Shown: positions 31,495 through 43,475 of the stretch, piece by piece
Position numbering within the stretch: the stretch's first letter is position 1
How the letters are laid out: every line of letters begins with the position of its first letter
Source: Sanderia malayensis
Lineage: Eukaryota > Cnidaria > Scyphozoa > Semaeostomeae > Pelagiidae
DNA: 64,000 nt
Assembly (NCBI GenBank): GCA_013076295.1
Contig: RQOL01000729.1
Coordinates: 1,674,001 to 1,738,000 of the forward strand
Direction of reading: 5' to 3'
The notes under the pieces: model-generated
Database searches by the model: none
Told to the model about the DNA's origin: nothing
What the model saw: the letters and a program-made list of their open reading frames with translations, nothing else
Made by a program: the position numbers and the translations under genes

Positions 31495-33346
31495 ATGGCA
31501 TTGGCTGATGCTCTTTGTTCAGCTTGCGCAGATGGTAATCTTACGGTAATTAAAACTATTAATTGATATTAATTGATGTAAATTGTGAAAACACTCAGCT
31601 TTCACAATTTATTTTTCAATTTATACAATAATAATATATAATTTATTGTTTTTTATTTATTTTATATGTTTTAATTTTCAGCTCTGCAAGGCTTTGATTA
31701 ATAGAGGGGCAGATATCAACCTGAGATCAACAGATGGCTTTCTGCCCTTGTGTTTAGCTGCATTTTGGGGTTACAGCGATGTTGCCAAGTTGCTTCTTAA
31801 AAATGGGTGTGTATCTAGTCATGTTCTTACAATGTTACCAATAGGCTTTTTGGCTTGGAAATTCCAAGTTGGAACCTTCCGTGGAACATTAATGTAATAT
31901 CAAAAACCTACACACAGCAAGCCTCTCAACAAGGTCAAGAGAAAGTACATTGGAATGAAGTACTTATTACTTTGTCGCTGAATAAACCAGTCAAATTATT
32001 CAAAGATATTTTCCCAAAGAATCGTGTATTTGCCAAAATGGTGCACTTTTTCTTGAAGTACAAAATTACTTATTTGTCCATGCATTGTTTTTTTATAGTA
32101 GGTTTCAACTGTATTTTGCTTAGTGGTAGTAATTTATGTTTTTGTTTATTTTATTTACAGGGCGGATGTAAATGGAACAAATGGTGGCACTAACTGGACC
32201 TCATGTCACTGTGCAGCTTTTCAAGGACATGGCAAAGTACTAATGACACTAATGGAGTTTAATCCGAGATTGGATATTAAAGATGATCGTAATAGGTTGG
32301 TAGTTTTGATATGATTCACTAATTTGATATCTGAGGCCTGGAGTGAAAATTATGGAATATGGTATGGGTATGATCCCCCCCTCACTCTCAACAAAGTGCT
32401 GTTTTGCATGAAAATTGTAAAACTAAAATCTCTAAGTTTCTGTTTATTGTCTGGTAAAATTTCCTGGCGGAACAAAAGTTACTGCACCCCATGATGAAAT
32501 GATGCCTGAAGAAATGATTGATAAGAATATTTGCCCTTCTCATTTTATTCTGTCGTTTATTGTTGATGCATTTTCTCTTTGAAGAACTGCAGTAGACTTT
32601 GCATCAGCTTTGGATTCAATTTGGCCACATTTTGCTGGTAAGAATTGAGCAAATACAGTTAACACCCACTGTTTTGACTTGACTGCTTGCTATGTCAAAC
32701 ATTCACTTTCTCAAACTATTTTCCATATTCCGTCTTTTTGGTACAGTGCAGTGCAGTTGCATCGATTATTTTTTAACATTCGCTATTTGGGTGAAATTTC
32801 AATTTCTCTAGAGAGTTTGAGATAGTGGGTGTCATAATGCAAGAACTCAACAATTAATAAATATATGCTAATTCGCTTACTAAATTATTCTGGCTTAATT
32901 TGCAGCTCAAGGGTGCAAACGCACAAGCAAGACCGAACTGATAAATTTGAAGATTGTAACAAAAGTAGGTTAATCTGCTCATATTATTGGTTTTCTTCCA
33001 TCTTTTCCTCTTGTTCAGCATTATAATTGAAACCATGCCTTGTAGTCAATATCCACGTACTTGTCATTTCTTCCAGGTTCCATCTGCAAACAAAGGCCCT
33101 TCCCATTTCTCTCCACCTGAGGAAAAAGCTTATTTCTCAAGGCCTGGATCTGCCTATGTGCTCAAGCCACAACAATTAAGGTCACAAAAAGCTCCCTCTT
33201 CATACCATACTGACACAGAACTGTCTGGGAAGGAACATGCTGCCTTTAGTCATGGAGATGTTTTAACCGAGGCAGCTGCATCTTCGTCAAACTTGAATAG
33301 GGTTCCAGAAAATTCCACTCCGAGATTTTCAGCCTGGAGAACATGA
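31495..33346 (+). CDS. Ankyrin-repeat protein, six exons
   Basis: Exons read from GT/AG sites with consistent phase: 31495-31545, 31682-31806, 32161-32295, 32585-32637, 32906-32964, 33077-33346, giving about 230 residues. The start MALADALCSACADGNLT leads into two ankyrin repeats: ALINRGADINLRSTDGFLPL, and ADVNGTNGGTNWTSCHCAA with QGHGKVLMTLMEFNPRLDIK. A helical stretch TAVDFASALDSIWPHF and a Ser/Pro-rich disordered C-terminus follow (stop 33344-33346). It is probably a small cytosolic adaptor binding a partner through the repeats. I do not recognise an orthologue by name. Same strand as the JIP gene that follows. Confidence 0.75.
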
Positions 33347-34305
33347 CAATATTACCAGATTTTTTATTTTGTAACTAGGTGTTGCCAACGGGTGCATAAA
33401 CTATAAACTCTTCACTCAGTTTCATATCAATGTACCGCACCAATATACCTTCAGCTTTGAGCATATGCTAGATATTTATACTGCGTCATTTTATGAACAT
33501 ACTCGATTCTGATTTCAATGTTTTGTAGTTGATTCGAATTGAAATTCAGGAAAATTATAAGATTCAATCGCTGGCAGGTCTGGCACAAACAATGGTTAGC
33601 TTTCTATGTGTGTCTACCAAGTACCTCCGGGCAGGGCCATGGATGGAACATATGTGCAGTATTGGAATGGAGAGTTGCTGGGGTCTTTATCCGACGTTTC
33701 GGATCGGAACGCGGAAGGAAAGAATAGGTTCAAAACAACAACACCATCCTAACATTGGGCGCACGATGTTAGATTAGTTTATTTAGAAGAGCTGCAAAGT
33801 AGATCTTTTATCTCTCGTACGAAGGCGGTGTACCGTCGATATAAGAGTGAGCAGGTGGAGTGACGCCCATGATTAACATTTCAATATGCTTGCTTGCTAT
33901 TAATAATGAATCTTCGTTTATTTGAAAAGGACAAATTCCTTCATAGGCCGTTTTGACTGCAGAAACCGAAACCGACGTTTTCAAAGCAAATTGAAAGGCC
34001 AACGCATCGAAATTTGTGAAAAGAAGTTTGCCTTTTCGTTTTGGTTTTATTTCCATAAAGAGAGACAGGGTGAGTCAACAGTCTTCTCGGCGTAAGGAAA
34101 ATATTGCATACAAGTCAACACGAATAGTATTTCATCGCTAATCCCTTAATATGTGAATATCATGGCACACGACAAAAATATTCATTTGTTATGTTTATGA
34201 GAAAACGATGAGCTTTTGCATGGCCTACACATGGCCTACAGCGACAGGTAGCGTCCGCATAAACCAGTAGAAATAAAGCATTTACAGTTGTACAAGTTAT
34301 TAGAA
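33347..34305. other. Spacer with a possible short minus-strand ORF
   Basis: A clean 82-codon minus-strand frame runs from ATG 34056 to a stop at 33808 (start MEIKPKRKGKLLF, end GTPPSYER). It starts 250 bp from the JIP start, so the two could share a bidirectional promoter. I recognise no domain and it may be an exon or chance. Confidence 0.3.
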
Positions 34306-37300
34306 ATGCAACACAGCCAGACAAGCGCGTTCGTAAAGCCGAGAAAAGAACACCCCGTGTCAAGAACTGCTGAGAAAATATCAACAGAGCGGTTTTCTTA
34401 TAGTTCGTCAAGAAGAAATCAAAAGCATGATGGAGCCTCTGAACGAAAAGAATTAAAAGAAGCGAACAACAATAACGATAGCCACTTGAATATGACTGCT
34501 ACAATACCAGTTGGTAGTCCGAGTGTTAGACACACGCCAGAAATGACTGGCATTCCAAGACGAAATTTCTCAAAGCCATCTTCAGGGGGAGAGAGTGAAG
34601 CTGTCACAAAACACCACAAAGATATTCAGAAAAGAGAGGTTGATAAAAATAGCCCAAAACCTCGGAGGAAATTACCCAGTGCACCTGTAACATCAACTGG
34701 TCCTAGACCAAGAACACCAAAGAGTGGTTCAGACGTTTCTGCAAGGACAACTCCAAATTCTGATAAAAGTACCACTTCAGAGAGAACCAAGAGCAGGGGC
34801 TCTTCTGTTACCCCAGAACACACAAGGAAAGCTAGTGACAATGTTAGTCACCAGTTCACCGTTTCTTTGGAAAAGAAGAGCAAAATTTTAGACGATGCCA
34901 CTAATGTGAACCGGAAAAGTTCAGACCCTGTGGAAACTGCCAAGACCAGAAGCATAATAGGCAGCATTAAGTATAATAGTTTGCCAAGGAGGCGGCCATC
35001 GAAAACACGATCAAAATTCTATTTGGATATAGAAGGAGAGGAGAGCCTTCCTGCTAAGGGTAGCCATGATCTGTCTGCAAGTAGTAGCTCTTCAGAGCAA
35101 AAAACCGGGAGTTTGGAACCGAAAAAGAGTTCCATTTCACTTGAAAATGACAATGAAAAATCTTCAAGTTTATTCAAAGCAGGCCGGCTGTTCAGCTCTT
35201 CATTGAAGCAGACTAACAACACTGAAAGCATTTTAGCAAATGGTGTCGACAAACTCGAAGGCAAACAGACTCATGTAGCTTTATATAAATTCATACCAAG
35301 GCATAAAGATGAAATTATGCTGGACGAAGGAGATCCTCTTAATGTGACCAAAGTTGCTGATGACTTGTGGTTTGAGGGCACCAACTTGGCAACTGGGAAA
35401 TCTGGTATATTCCCAGGCCGGTATTCTGCTGATATACTTGGTGGCACTGGAACTGGTATACATCTATTTATATATTTATTTACATATCTATTTATATATC
35501 TCGTAGATGCTCTTTATTTCAAACATGCAATTGAAAGGAAATTGCATTCCACAAAACAATGAATGAACACTCTCCAAGGACGTATTTACAACAATTAAAT
35601 TTTGGCGGGATTTTCATTCAATGTTAAGCTATGCTTTGCAGTCAATCAATGAAGTTATCAGTTTAACGTTGTTGCTATTTGCGATAAAGTCATCACACAT
35701 ATTTCAATGTTTTGATACACAGGCTCAATATTTTTGCAAATGACTTCCACAATAGGGGTTTATTTGGGAGCACTAATTTGGAGGTTAGGGCTTATTTTAA
35801 GATTTACGCTGTTGCGTCCATGGGGCAGAGAGACTGTTTTGAGATAGGTAGAGTCTTTAGCTCAAGAATACTTGTGAGGGACTCAACTGTAGATATCTTT
35901 CTTTTGCTAATCAATATTACCTTTGTGTCAAGTGAATAATGAGTATGATGGGTATCCATTTTTGCTTGTAGTTTCTGGAGGAAACCCAGAGGATCAACAA
36001 TTCTTTTTGAGGTTTGTACTGAAAAATTGTAAACACGTTTCATTGAGTCTATGCAATTTTGCCATTGAAACAACATGATTGATTGGATTGCTGGTAGTAA
36101 GTCCCGTGGCAAATTTCTTTAAGTGAGAATTATCTAATGATGTGGCAATATTTCTAGGTTCCTTGGATCAGTTGAAGTTGCTGATTACAAAGGAGATGAG
36201 ATATTATGCTATGCCATTTCAAAGGTTCATTGTTCTCATTTTTTCATAATTTTTCTGATAGTTTTATTTGCCACTTCTTAGTGTATTTCAACAAAGAAAA
36301 ATGCACACCATCTTTCGGTTCTCTTTGACCTCCCTCCCAAAACAGCCTCTCTAACAGCTCAGCTTTGAGTAAGTTTTGTTTCTCTTGAAGCTTAAGCAGA
36401 AAGATTTATTTTAGCCATTAATCATTCTGTATTTACATTCGCTTTTGATCTATTTCCACACTCGAATTTTCGGCCGTTGTTTTCAATTTTTCTGTTTTCC
36501 TGTAGATTGTGAATCAAAGAGCCATGTTATCATCGAATACGCCCCCGGCCTGTACCCTGCAAGTGACATCGAGAGGAATTCGTGTATCTGATTTCGACGA
36601 GAAGCAAATGAACAAATCTTCTCCGAAATTTTCAAAGAAGAGTAAATCAAAGGACAAAGAAAAACAAAAGGTAAATATCTAAATTACAAAAAGCTGCGGG
36701 TGAAAAACTAAAGGTACATATCTATTTCCATAGAATTTCTCGGTAATCTCATTAGCATTCCTCAGTTATCTCGTTAGAATTCCTCAGTGTCACGAGACAC
36801 TGTGAAAGCAGTTAAAGGATTAAAGAGATCAATACATCATTATTGTATTGCAATGTCAAACGAATCGAGGTAGAAAGTGGGGAGAAAGAGATGAGTTCGA
36901 GTTAGAAGAATTGTGCTCGAACGACAGAGGGTCCAATGTGGCAAGGAGAGCATAATACCATGGTGCTGTAGTAGGTGACGTTGATCAAAGCAGTGAACGA
37001 TGAATACTCCCGTTTGATCCAAAGAAGAGATAAACCATGTTAATCAAATCGTAATATTTCATCAAATGTGTGATAGCTATTCGGAAAGAACGTTTTCTGC
37101 GTTTGCCTGAGTTGTTTTTAGAGATAGCCAATGTTTTTGATCGTGAAGTGATGATAGTAATGAGTGAATATAAGATTGCATTATCATTTGAATCTTTATT
37201 GATTGCTAGGAGCCAAGGGATAACAACGCAGAAGTTCCTACTCATTTCTTTTCTCTCAAGAACGTGACGTTCTGTGGCAATCACCCAAGAGATCGAAGGT

Positions 37301-37878
37301 TTGTAGCTTTGCGAACGCTTCTGACAATTTTATTTAATGGAGAATGGACTTTGGAACTGTGCGATGTACACCAGGGACACGTTCGGCCAATATTTCAGAA
37401 AAATAAAGTGCACCCTTAAAGTGTTCCTTCAAAAGGTGTTCTTTTCTGCACGTTGTTTCTTCAAAAGGCGTTCTTTTTCCACTTCTGCGCATCCACCTCC
37501 ACCCACCCGACTTGGAAATCCTTCCCACATCACCCCGGTAGATAAGACTTTAAATTATATGTACTTATCTATTGCAGGTATTTTGGATTCATCACCAAAC
37601 ACCCAGACGAGCATCGATTCGCCTGTCACGTGTTCATGTCGAAGTATTCAACAGATCCCGTTGCCCAGGCTGTTGGGTAAGTTTGAAAAACACCCAAGTA
37701 TTGAATTGCATTGGTATTTTTTCAAATCCATCGTTGATACATTTCAACAATGACAATGCTAAATGCCAATAACAATACTGAAGTCTGATTGTTGTTATTT
37801 TACAGTGACTGCTTTAAGAAGTTCTACGCACAATACTTGGACTACCGTGCACCAACAGAAGATATTTACATGGAGTAA
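34306..37878 (+). CDS. MAPK8IP: JNK-interacting protein (JIP1/JIP2-type scaffold)
   Basis: Seven exons in phase: 34306-35455, 35972-36011, 36158-36224, 36506-36670, 37210-37298, 37578-37676, 37806-37878; about 560 residues. The N-terminal 320 residues are Ser/Lys-rich and disordered. An SH3 domain spans about 322-378 ([24 protein letters not shown]). A PTB/PID domain spans about 394-555 ([53 protein letters not shown]). It ends TEDIYME, matching the JIP1 C-terminal tail that docks on kinesin light chain. JIP scaffolds assemble MLK-MKK7-JNK modules and load them on kinesin-1. A basic-hydrophobic stretch near residues 232-243 (TRSKFYL) could be the JNK docking site, but this is weak. Earlier N-terminal exons may exist, since TTTACAG lies just before the frame. 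Confidence 0.9.
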
Positions 37879-38630
37879 TAGTAACAGCGTGTGTTCGGAC
37901 TTCCCCGTCCATAACCTTACGTCAGAGACGAATAGCTTTTGTGCAGGTTTGTGAGTTCAGTGCTTGCTTAGTAAAGCAAAGATGGCGCCTCTTCATACTG
38001 CATTCGACAACTTGTTTCGTTGTTTAGAGAGACTTTAAACGTTTCTTTGCTTTTCGAAATGTGTGCTAATGACGCTGGGCCGCATATACTGGCCATTTTG
38101 AACTTTATTTTCGAAACTTGAATGCCATCATCATTCCAAAGTTTTTTAATTAGCAACAATAATAACTCAATGTATATGTAAAGCGATGCTAGAAATATGC
38201 AGTGGACTTTTTTCGTCGGGAGGACCCTTGATCTTCTCTTGAACTGAATTTCGAACGGATTTTTCTCCTCATGCGCTTGGGCAAACATTTCTTTCCACCT
38301 TGAACAGTTCGAGCAAATTTCTCGGGCTTGAAACCAAAGAGGAGTCAAAAAAGGTCCACTGTATTTTTAGTTCCTATGAGCATTGACGACTGTTTATATT
38401 TATGTTTTGTTTACATGTGTATATCATATAGTAATATCCTATATTTAATTCATTAACATCAATGTCGCATTAGTAATAATCCCACACAATGTCACGGTTT
38501 TGGCAGCTTCCTTGATCACAAAATAGCCAAGCGAAACAACAATGAATTTCTTTCTGAAAAATGTCTTACAAATTCTTATACAAAAATAGAATTATTGCCA
38601 ACTAAAAAACCCAGCACGCATTAACGTTAA
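37879..38630. other. Spacer between JIP and the Harbinger element
   Basis: No gene is seen. It contains a short MITE-like inverted repeat at 38200-38361. Confidence 0.5.
38200..38361. mobile_element. Short MITE-like inverted repeat (162 bp)
   Basis: It begins CAGTGGACTTTTTT and ends AAAAAAGGTCCACTG followed by TA. The ends start CAGTGGA like the Tigger-like element at 12711, so a Tc1/mariner-type MITE is plausible. The left TA is degenerate. Confidence 0.5.
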
Positions 38631-38806
38631 AGGAGACCTGCAAAGGTTTGGCAAGTTGAGCTTTATTAAATAAGTTTGACCCGCTGAATTCAGTGGTGGT
38701 ATTCATTTCTGCAGATTTGACGTATTTTTCTAGATATCGGCTCCCAAACTTTCGGGCGGCAGCCATTTTGTTTCAAGGACGAAAACGAGTTAGTTCATCT
38801 CTGACG
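38631..38806 (+). repeat. Left terminal inverted repeat of the Harbinger element
   Basis: Reverse complement of 43476-43651, including the segment GGCGGCAGCCATTTTGTTTC. Such long, well-matched ends suggest recent activity. Confidence 0.9.
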
Positions 38807-38922
38807 TAACAACGTCTTCTCGGGTGTGGCGAATGAAATGAGTCAGTTCAGTATCAGTTATACTGTACCAAACGATTAACAACATTTTGTAAATTTACTT
38901 TTGGGAAGTTCTGTGTTGTAAT

Positions 38923-39110
38923 ATGGCAACAAACCAAGGCGATTTTGATTATGGAAGTGTTGATACTTCAAAATGGATAGTTGAGCCTTATCAATACGCG
39001 CCAATGCCACGAGAAAACGAAGTAGACAGAAGTAGGCCCAACGGAAGTGATTCTGATTCAAGCGAGGAAGGCGAACCAAACATCAACATTGACAGAATTG
39101 GAATTATAAG
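38923..39110 (+). CDS. Short ORF inside the Harbinger element, unknown function
   Basis: From ATG 38923: an acidic, Ser/Asp-rich N-terminal piece with [18 protein letters not shown] and SDSSEEGEP. Harbinger elements usually encode a second, DNA-binding accessory protein, and PY(Q/L)(Y/F)xP starts are seen in proteins linked to transposons. The frame then runs into the end of the transposase on the other strand and makes no further sense, so it is an exon or a truncated gene. Assignment as the second element gene is inference. Confidence 0.4.
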
Positions 39111-39616
39111 CAGCACAGCCAACCATCATAATGTTTTGGTTTGTTGCCATATTTCATGCATTTTGGAATCTCTTCTCGAAAATAGCTGTTGATGCCAGAG
39201 TTTGCAAAAATACGAGCATCGTGCACACTACCCGGCCACTTCACAACTACATCAGTGAAGCAGTACTTGTAGTCACATACTGCTTGCACGTTGAAGGAGT
39301 AGCGATTCTTTCTGTTTAGGTAATCAGTTGGAGTTTTATTAGGCCTTCTGATAAATATATGTGTCCCATCTACTGCTCCTATGCATTGAGGAAATCCATG
39401 TCTCTCATGAAAGTTTGATGCTGCGACTAATAACTCTTCCTCTGTCTTTGGAAATTTTATATATTTCGGTCCAAGTTGTAAAGCCACATATTTGGAGACA
39501 GACTTCACAATTACTGAAACAGCAGCTCTTGATATGCCAAAGGCGTTTGCAACTTTTCTGTACCTTCCCTCATCAGAAATATAGTACAGAAAAACAGCAA
39601 CTTGTTTTTCAACAGA
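39104..39616 (-). pseudogene. HARBI1-like transposase, C-terminal block (truncated)
   Basis: It has the helix-turn-helix-like [18 protein letters not shown] and the DDE core: [15 protein letters not shown] (first Asp) and [15 protein letters not shown] (second Asp). The expected remainder (LGDSGYPL-type strand and the third acidic residue before the C-terminus) is absent; the frame ends at 39104 soon after YFREEIPKC. The N-terminal start of this block is cut by the foldback element at 39617-39627. Catalytically incomplete as it stands. Confidence 0.85.
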
Positions 39617-39740
39617 TATTGAATGCACTTTAATGTCCAGGGACCCACATTCACATTCAGATTCGGAATTAGATTCAGATTCGACACTACCCACCAATTC
39701 GTTATCTATAAGTCTCCGAGTTGTAAATATTAAAATACCA

Positions 39741-40735
39741 AACCAAATTTATAGCTATCCCAGTGCTATATCACGTACTTTGAGGATTTTTTGAGAATTT
39801 TTGAGCCTGGGGGTTCGTCAATAATTCGACTCATACAAGCAATTTTGTAAACTTTGGGCAATACCACTCTGATATTAATCTGCTCCAAAAATATTTTAAG
39901 ATACATTTTCATGATTCAAACCAAATTTATAGCTATCCCAGTGCTATATCACGTATTTTGAAGATTGTTTGAGAATTTTCGAGCCAGGGGGTTCGTCAAT
40001 AATTCGACTCATACAAGCAATTTTGTAAACTTTAGGCCATACCACTCTGATATTAATCTGCTCCAAAAATATTTTAAGATACATTTTCATGATTCAAACC
40101 AAATTTATAGCTATCCCAGTGCTATATCACGTATTTTGAAGATTTTTTGAGAATTTTCGAGCCAGGGGGTTCGTCAATAATTCGACTCATACAAGCAATT
40201 TTGTAAACTTTAGGCCATACCACTCTGATATTAATCTGCTCCAAAAATATTTTAAGATACATTTTCATAATTCAAACCAAATTTATAGCTATCCCAGTGC
40301 TATATCACGTATTTTGAAGATTTTTTGAGAATTTTCGAGCCAGGGGGTTCGTCAATAATTCGACTCATACAAGCAATTTTGTAAACTTTAGGCCATACCA
40401 CTCTGATATCAATCTGCTCCGAAAATATTTTAAGATACATTTCCATAATTCAAACCAAATTTATAGCTATCCCAGTACTATATCACGTATTTTGAAGATT
40501 TTTTGAGAATTTTTGAGCCAGGGGGTTCGTCAATAATTCGACTCATACAAGCAATTTTGTAAATTTTTGGCCAAGCCACTCTGGTGTAAATCTGTATCAA
40601 ACAACTCCTACAATAGCTCTTCGTCTTTCAAACCCGAATTATAGCCATCCCAATGCAATTACCTGTATTTTGAAGATTTTTCGAAAAATTTTCAGTCAGG
40701 GGGTTTGTCTATAATTCGACTCATACAAGCAAGTG
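39741..40735 (+). repeat. Left array: about six 178-bp tandem units
   Basis: Unit starts (AACCAAATTTATAGC) lie at 39741, 39919, 40097, 40275 and 40453, then a diverged one at about 40630: exactly 178 bp apart. The outer units are nearly identical; the innermost unit is clearly diverged (CCCGAATTATAGCCATCCCA). Confidence 0.95.
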
Positions 40736-41391
40736 CGTGGTTCTGGGCCCTGGACCCTCCTGCTATTTTGTTCCTGCTAAATCGTATGAAAGTCCCACCC
40801 CACTTTTGTTGAAGATCGCTGTTCCACCCCATCGAAGGCCAACTATAGGGAGCTGGCACGCGATATCAGTCAAACTTTGTATAAAAAGTAATTTAATGCA
40901 AACATTAAATAACCTGGTCGTAGTAGAATAGAAGTCAAGCACGTATTCTATACCTGTTTAAAAGAATATTTTACCGACGTCGTCGGAATTGATTCCCGCA
41001 TTAGGGAATTTGCTAATTGTCCTGGGTGTTGCAAACTTATGTTTTCAGTTATGCGAAAGATTTCCGTAATGCTTCGATTAAACGCCCGGGGCGTTTATTA
41101 GATATTATGATATTTTAGGAGGATTCTATTCAACGGGGGCGTTTAAAAGATGGAGGCGTTTATTAATAATAATTAATGATGATCACACTTAGCGTGAAAC
41201 TCTGAGAAACAACTAAAATAGTCAAAAGTATAATTTAAAAAAATATATCTGCTGGAAAGTCATCATCAACATCGTCTTCCTGGATGATTGGCTTTCAAAT
41301 TTTAGCTCTGTTTTATATTCATTACTGTTTCGTTCGGTTTTGCAATAAAAGCTCAACTTTCATTATTCACACTTGTGTATTCAAAACATTG
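40736..41391. other. Unique loop between the inverted arrays
   Basis: No gene is seen. It contains repeated GGGCGTTTATTA-like motifs (about 41085-41165), perhaps another small element. Confidence 0.5.
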
Positions 41392-42380
41392 CTTGTATGA
41401 GTCGAATTATAGAGGAACCCCCTGGCTGAAAAACTTTCGAAAAATCTTCAAAATACAGGTAATTGCATTGGGGTGGCTATAATTCGGGTTTGAAAGACGA
41501 AGAGCTATTGTAGGAGTTGTTTGATACAGGTTTACACCAGAGTGGCTTGGCCAAAAGTTTACAAAATTGCTTGTATGAGTCGAATTATTGCCGAACCCCC
41601 TGGCTCGAAAATTCTCGAAAAATCTTCAAAATACGTGATATAGCACTGGGATAGCTATAAATTTGGTTTGAATTATGAAAATGTATCTTAAAATATTTTT
41701 GGAGCAGATTAATATCAGAGTGGTAAGGCCTAAAGTTTACAAAATTGCTTGTATGAGTCGAATTATTGACGAACCCCCTGGCTTAAAAATTCTCAAAAAA
41801 TCTTCAAAATACGTGATATAGCACTGGGATAGCTATAAATTTTGTTTGAATTATGGAAATGTATCTTAAAATATTTTCGGAGCAGATTGATATCAGAGTG
41901 GTATGGCCTAAAGTTTACAAAATTGCTTGTATGAGTCGAATTATTGACGAACCCCCTGGCTCGAAAATTCTCAAAAAATCTTCAAAATACGTGATATAGC
42001 ACTGGGATAGCTATAAATTTGGTTTGAATCATGAAAAGGTATCTTAAAATATTTTTGGAGCAGATTAATATCAGAGTGGTATGGCCTAAAGTTTACAAAA
42101 TTGCTTGTATGAGTCGAATTATTGACGAACCCCCTGGCTGGAAAATTCTCAAAAAATCTTCAAAATACGTGATATAGCACTGGGATAGCTATAAATTTGG
42201 TTTGAATCATGAAAAGGTATCTTAAAATATTTTTGGAGCAGATTGATATCAGAGTGGTATGGCCTAAAGTTTACAAAATTGCTTGTATGAGTCAAATTAT
42301 TGACGAACCCCCTGGCTCAAAAATTCTCAAAAAATCTTCAAAATACGTGATATAGCACTGGGATAGCTATAAATTTGGTT
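41392..42380 (-). repeat. Right array: about six inverted 178-bp tandem units
   Basis: Mirror image of the left array with the same number of units and the same diverged innermost unit, so the whole arm was copied as a block or is kept in step by conversion. Confidence 0.95.
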
Positions 42381-42494
42381 TGGTATTTTAATATTTACAA
42401 CTCGGAGACTTATAGATAACGAATTGGTGGGTAGTGTCGAATCTGAATCTAATTCCGAATCTGAATGTGAATGTGGGTCCCAGGACATTAAAGT

Positions 42495-42880
42495 ATTGGA
42501 ATGCGCATATTGGTTTCTTGTCTTTGTAAAAAAGGTTGCAACTCTTTGCACAAATTGAAGAAATTTTCTCGCAACATCCTGAAATTTTCACGCCATTCTT
42601 CTGGTACCACAATTTCTCGCACAAAGTTTAGCCACCAAACACTGGTACGACCAGGCCGTTCCCAAAATCGTCTGGCTTTTCTTTGTCCCTTCATCTTCAT
42701 TTTTCGCTTCAACATCGAGATTTTTATTGAGCTTTGTTGAGCCAAGGCTAAAAGCCTGTTTCTTCTGGCTCGATGAACATTCATCTGATAGGTAGCAAAC
42801 ATGAAACCAAACTGGACTGTTGCAACCAGTGAACTTAAAATCGATATAAGAGGAACAGCGAAATCAATGTTGTCATCCAT
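42495..42880 (-). pseudogene. HARBI1-like transposase, N-terminal block
   Basis: From ATG 42880: a hydrophobic start (PLISILSSLVATVQFGF), a basic stretch RRNRLLALAQQ and then the conserved N-terminal block of Harbinger transposases, RRFWERPGRTSVWWLNF, then WRENFRMLRENFFNLCKELQ. It reaches RIPI at about 42495 where the foldback element begins. The remaining protein resumes at 39616. Confidence 0.85.
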
Positions 42881-42961
42881 TGTCGATCAGAGAGAAAGTG
42901 CGCGTAGAGAAAGGGCCTAAGGGCGAAGCAAACTTTTTCAATTGTTCTGCTAGCCTCGTTG

Positions 42962-43186
42962 CGGTACCGTACTCAAAAAAGTTCACCACCAACCGTTTAC
43001 ACGAGACAAAATGAGTACGGTTCCACAAAAATACGCTTTCCTAGGTGAACTCAAAAAAGTTCGGTTAGGAGGTGCTAGGTGAACTTTTTTGAGTACGGTT
43101 AGGTAGGTCTCGTGTAAACGGAAAGCCAAAGTGAACTTTTTTGGAACCGAACTTTTGTGGAACCGTACTCGTGTAAACGTAGCCTG
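42962..43186. mobile_element. Small hAT-like MITE inside the Harbinger element
   Basis: It carries inverted and direct copies of GAGTACGGTTCC, GTGAACTTTTTTG and GTTTACACGAG. The right end, read inward, is CAGGCTACGTTTACACGAG, resembling the CAGG..CG starts of hAT non-autonomous elements. The left end is less clear. Confidence 0.45.
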
Positions 43187-43356
43187 AGATTTCAATTGTT
43201 TTTAAGTCTTCCGGTATCGATGTTTACAATTTACCAGCGTTTGCAATTTTTCCAGTTACCGCAATCTACAGCCGTTTCTGTTCATTTGTTCAGTTTGAAT
43301 GAAAATATGACTGGTTTTGTGAATGCTCAAACAAAGTAGAAAGTTTCCGATACACT

Positions 43357-43470
43357 TCTAAAATTCCCAAGAAAAATCCCAAGGTTTTTTTCGAAAAAAT
43401 AATTCCCAAGGAAAATCCCATCAGCCTCAAAAAATCCCAAGACCTTGGGATAAAATCCCAAGTCTGACAA
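43357..43470. repeat. TCCCAAG-rich cluster
   Basis: About seven copies of AATCCCAAG/ATTCCCAAG-type motifs plus one inverted copy (CTTGGGAT) in about 110 bp, directly inside the right terminal repeat of the Harbinger element. Confidence 0.6.
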
Positions 43471-43475
43471 CACTG

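Larger units (their letters stand above)
39627..42494. mobile_element. 2.87-kb foldback element inserted in the transposase gene
   Basis: Two arms of about 1.1 kb (39627-40735 and 41392-42494) are inverted copies around a unique loop of about 660 bp. The ends read ACTTTAATGTCC on both sides. Each arm starts with a 114-bp unit rich in GAATCTGAATCT-type motifs, followed by six tandem 178-bp units. The host sequence on either side carries TATTGAATGC (39617-39626) and TATTGGAATGC (42494-42504), an imperfect direct repeat expected of a target-site duplication of about 9-10 bp. Skipping the insert brings the two transposase blocks into one frame. Confidence 0.8.

Noticed and set aside
36282..36370. 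Possible extra JIP exon ([17 protein letters not shown]) after an AG at 36281
   Set aside because: Joining 36224 directly to 36506 gives a gap-free match to the JIP1 PTB domain in phase. Including this segment inserts about 28 residues and leaves a stop at its donor.
39741..42380. CRISPR-like reading of the regular repeats
   Set aside because: The whole 178-bp unit repeats with no unique spacers, in inverted arms, in an animal genome; this is satellite/foldback structure.
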